A stretch of 16,132 bases of DNA from JBFWQM01 sp050249455. GTDB lineage: Bacteria > Pseudomonadota > Alphaproteobacteria > MPNO01 > VGEU01. Made by a program: the position numbers and the translations under genes. The notes below the pieces were generated by a model, which worked only from the letters and a program-made list of their open reading frames with translations, was not told the origin of the DNA and ran no database searches. The DNA is taken from NCBI GenBank assembly GCA_050249455.1, contig JBFWQM010000112.1:1-16132 (forward strand). The letters run 5' to 3'. Within the stretch, counting starts at the first letter, position 1. Every line of letters begins with the position of its first letter. Of this stretch, positions 14,638 through 16,132 are shown piece after piece.

Positions 14638-16132
14638 GTGCTGAAGGTTTCCCCCACGACCCCCGCCGGCGGCAGCGCCGAACCGCCGCCCGACCGCCGG
14701 GCGGCGGCCGCGGCGCCGGCGCCGACATTCGCCGATGCGTGGCGGCGGACCGGCGTGCTGATCGGCATCGGCGTCCTGGCGATCCTGGCCGTCTACGCCG
14801 ACACCGTCGGACGGATGATCGGCGTGTGGTGGAACTCGCCGACGTTCAACCACGGCTTCCTAATCGCGCCGATCTGCGGCTACCTGGTATGGATCCGGCG
14901 CGACGTCCTGCTGCGCATCCGGCCGGAGCCGACCGTCTGGGGCGCCGCCCTGGCGGCGGGCTGCGCCGCGGCGTGGCTGGTCGCCGACATCGCGAGCGTC
15001 GATGTCGTCGAGCAGGCGGCGCTGGTCGGCCTGATCCAGTCGCTGGTGATCGGCCTCGTCGGCCTGCGCGCGGCGTGGGCGATGGCCTTTCCGCTGTTCT
15101 ATCTGTTCTTCGCCGTTCCGGCCGGCGATTTCCTGATCCCGCCGCTGCAGGATTTCACCGCGCAGTTCGTCGTGTTCTGCCTGCGGCTGGTCGGCATCCC
15201 GGTCTACCTCGACGGCACCTTCCTGGCCATCCCGACCGGCAACTTCGAGGTCGCGGAAGCCTGCGCCGGGGTGCGGTTCCTGATCGCCACCGTCGCGCTC
15301 GGGTTCCTGTACGCGAACATGACCTACCACCAGACGTGGCGTCGCGTCCTGTTCGTCGCGCTGTCGGTGGCAGTGCCGATCGTGGCGAACGGCATCCGCG
15401 CGTTCGGCATCGTGATCATCGCCTTTGCGACCGACCACAAGGTGGCGGTCGGGGTGGACCACATCATCTACGGCTGGATCTTCTTCGCCATCGTCACCGT
15501 CCTGCTGCTTGCCCTCGGCCTGACCTTCCGCGAGCGCCACGCCGCGCCGCCCCCAACCGTGCCGCCGCCGGGCGACCTGCCCAGCCGGTCGCGCAGCTTC
15601 GCCGTTCCCGCGCTGGTTCTCGCCATGACGATCTCCGGCCCTGTCCTTGCGGCGCTGACCGAGGACCACGGCACGCCCGTGGCAGGGCCGCTGGCGCTGC
15701 CGGCACCGGCTGGCGCCTGGCGCGCGGCGCCGGGCGCATCGGACTGGTCGCCCCGCTACACCGGCGCCGACGCCACGGCGCGCGCCACGTTCGGCGACGG
15801 CGAGCGCGAAGTCGACGTCTACGTCGCCTACTACACCCATCAGCGCCGCGGGGCGGAGGTGGTGAGCTTCGACAACGTGACCCACACCGACGACCGGGCC
15901 ATCCGGGTCGGCACCGGCTACATGCCGGCCCCAGTGGACGGCGGCCAGATGACGGTCGGCTACGACCGGCTGCTCGGCGTCAAGGGCGGCCGCATGGTCT
16001 GGCTTTGGTACTGGGTTGACGGAAAGTTCACCGCCGTGCCGTACGTGGCGAAGCTGCTGCAGGCGCAGGCGCGGCTGCTCGGCGGCGAGCCGGCGGCCGC
16101 GGCGGTGCTGGTGTCGAGCCGTTACGGCGACC
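14638..16132 (+). CDS. xrtA: Exosortase A fused to an EpsI domain (3' end outside window)
   Basis: A multi-pass inner-membrane transpeptidase-like cysteine protease that recognises PEP-CTERM sorting signals. The frame is open from GTG 14638 to the window end (498 codons seen), so the gene is partial. A Pro/Ala-rich cytoplasmic tail (1-35) is followed by about eight hydrophobic segments up to residue 297. The catalytic residues are all present: Cys209 in AEACAGVRF, Arg254 in ANGIRA and His275 in GVDHIIYG. After a Pro-rich linker (302-315) and one more hydrophobic segment comes an EpsI-type periplasmic domain (about 335 onward), recognised by YVAYYTHQRRGAEVVS and MVWLWYWVDGKFTAVPYVAKLL. The fusion is usual for exosortase A. 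No strong ribosome site is visible, so coupling to the glycosyltransferase 6 bp upstream is likely. Confidence 0.92.
   Translation, partial: MLKVSPTTPAGGSAEPPPDRRAAAAAPAPTFADAWRRTGVLIGIGVLAILAVYADTVGRMIGVWWNSPTFNHGFLIAPICGYLVWIRRDVLLRIRPEPTVWGAALAAGCAAAWLVADIASVDVVEQAALVGLIQSLVIGLVGLRAAWAMAFPLFYLFFAVPAGDFLIPPLQDFTAQFVVFCLRLVGIPVYLDGTFLAIPTGNFEVAEACAGVRFLIATVALGFLYANMTYHQTWRRVLFVALSVAVPIVANGIRAFGIVIIAFATDHKVAVGVDHIIYGWIFFAIVTVLLLALGLTFRERHAAPPPTVPPPGDLPSRSRSFAVPALVLAMTISGPVLAALTEDHGTPVAGPLALPAPAGAWRAAPGASDWSPRYTGADATARATFGDGEREVDVYVAYYTHQRRGAEVVSFDNVTHTDDRAIRVGTGYMPAPVDGGQMTVGYDRLLGVKGGRMVWLWYWVDGKFTAVPYVAKLLQAQARLLGGEPAAAAVLVSSRYGD

Noticed and set aside
14154..16019. Plus-strand open frame of 621 codons across the glycosyltransferase end and exosortase
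   Set aside because: Arg/Gly-rich with no motif; the +1-shifted frame from 14638 encodes the exosortase with all its catalytic residues.
1..16132. CRISPR arrays, tRNA or rRNA genes, insertion sequences
   Set aside because: No regularly spaced repeats, cloverleaf or rRNA signatures, or transposase motifs were seen on either strand.

Overview
The window is a single gene cluster on the + strand from a very GC-rich (about 70% by eye) Gram-negative bacterium. Outer-membrane export genes, heavy use of GTG starts and the gene families suggest a proteobacterium, most likely an alphaproteobacterium of Rhodospirillales type; the lineage is inference from composition and gene order. A run of exactly 100 N (11200-11299) shows that this is a draft scaffold.

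All twelve genes fit an exosortase A (XrtA, EpsH-type) / PEP-CTERM exopolysaccharide locus. Region 1 (146-4819) is a tight three-gene module: an AMP-forming acyl-CoA/acyl-carrier ligase, a PLP-dependent decarboxylase of the DapDC/ODC fold, and an asparagine-synthase-like enzyme with a degenerate glutaminase half. It probably makes a small amine or amide building block or substituent; its product is unknown. Region 2 (4955-5593) is an outer-membrane polysaccharide export lipoprotein with its own candidate promoter. Region 3 (5594-6037) is a 444-bp non-coding control region with a perfect 12-bp inverted repeat, a sigma70-like promoter, an AT-rich palindrome and a TGTGA-N6-TCACA site identical to the core CRP consensus.

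Region 4 (6038-16132) is a compact run of Wzz-type chain-length protein, BY-type tyrosine kinase, outer-membrane beta-barrel, ExeA-like ATPase (interrupted by the gap), polysaccharide deacetylase, FemAB/GNAT-like protein, glycosyltransferase, and exosortase A with a C-terminal EpsI domain that runs off the window. Together these would build a polymer, set its length under tyrosine-phosphorylation control, deacetylate and export it, and process PEP-CTERM proteins at the inner membrane. No PEP-CTERM substrate, initiating sugar transferase, flippase, polymerase or prsK/prsR regulator lies inside the window.

The least explained parts are the ligase/decarboxylase/amidotransferase module, the non-standard (CTG) start of the barrel gene, the misplaced and degenerate glutaminase site, and the layered regulatory region before the chain-length gene.
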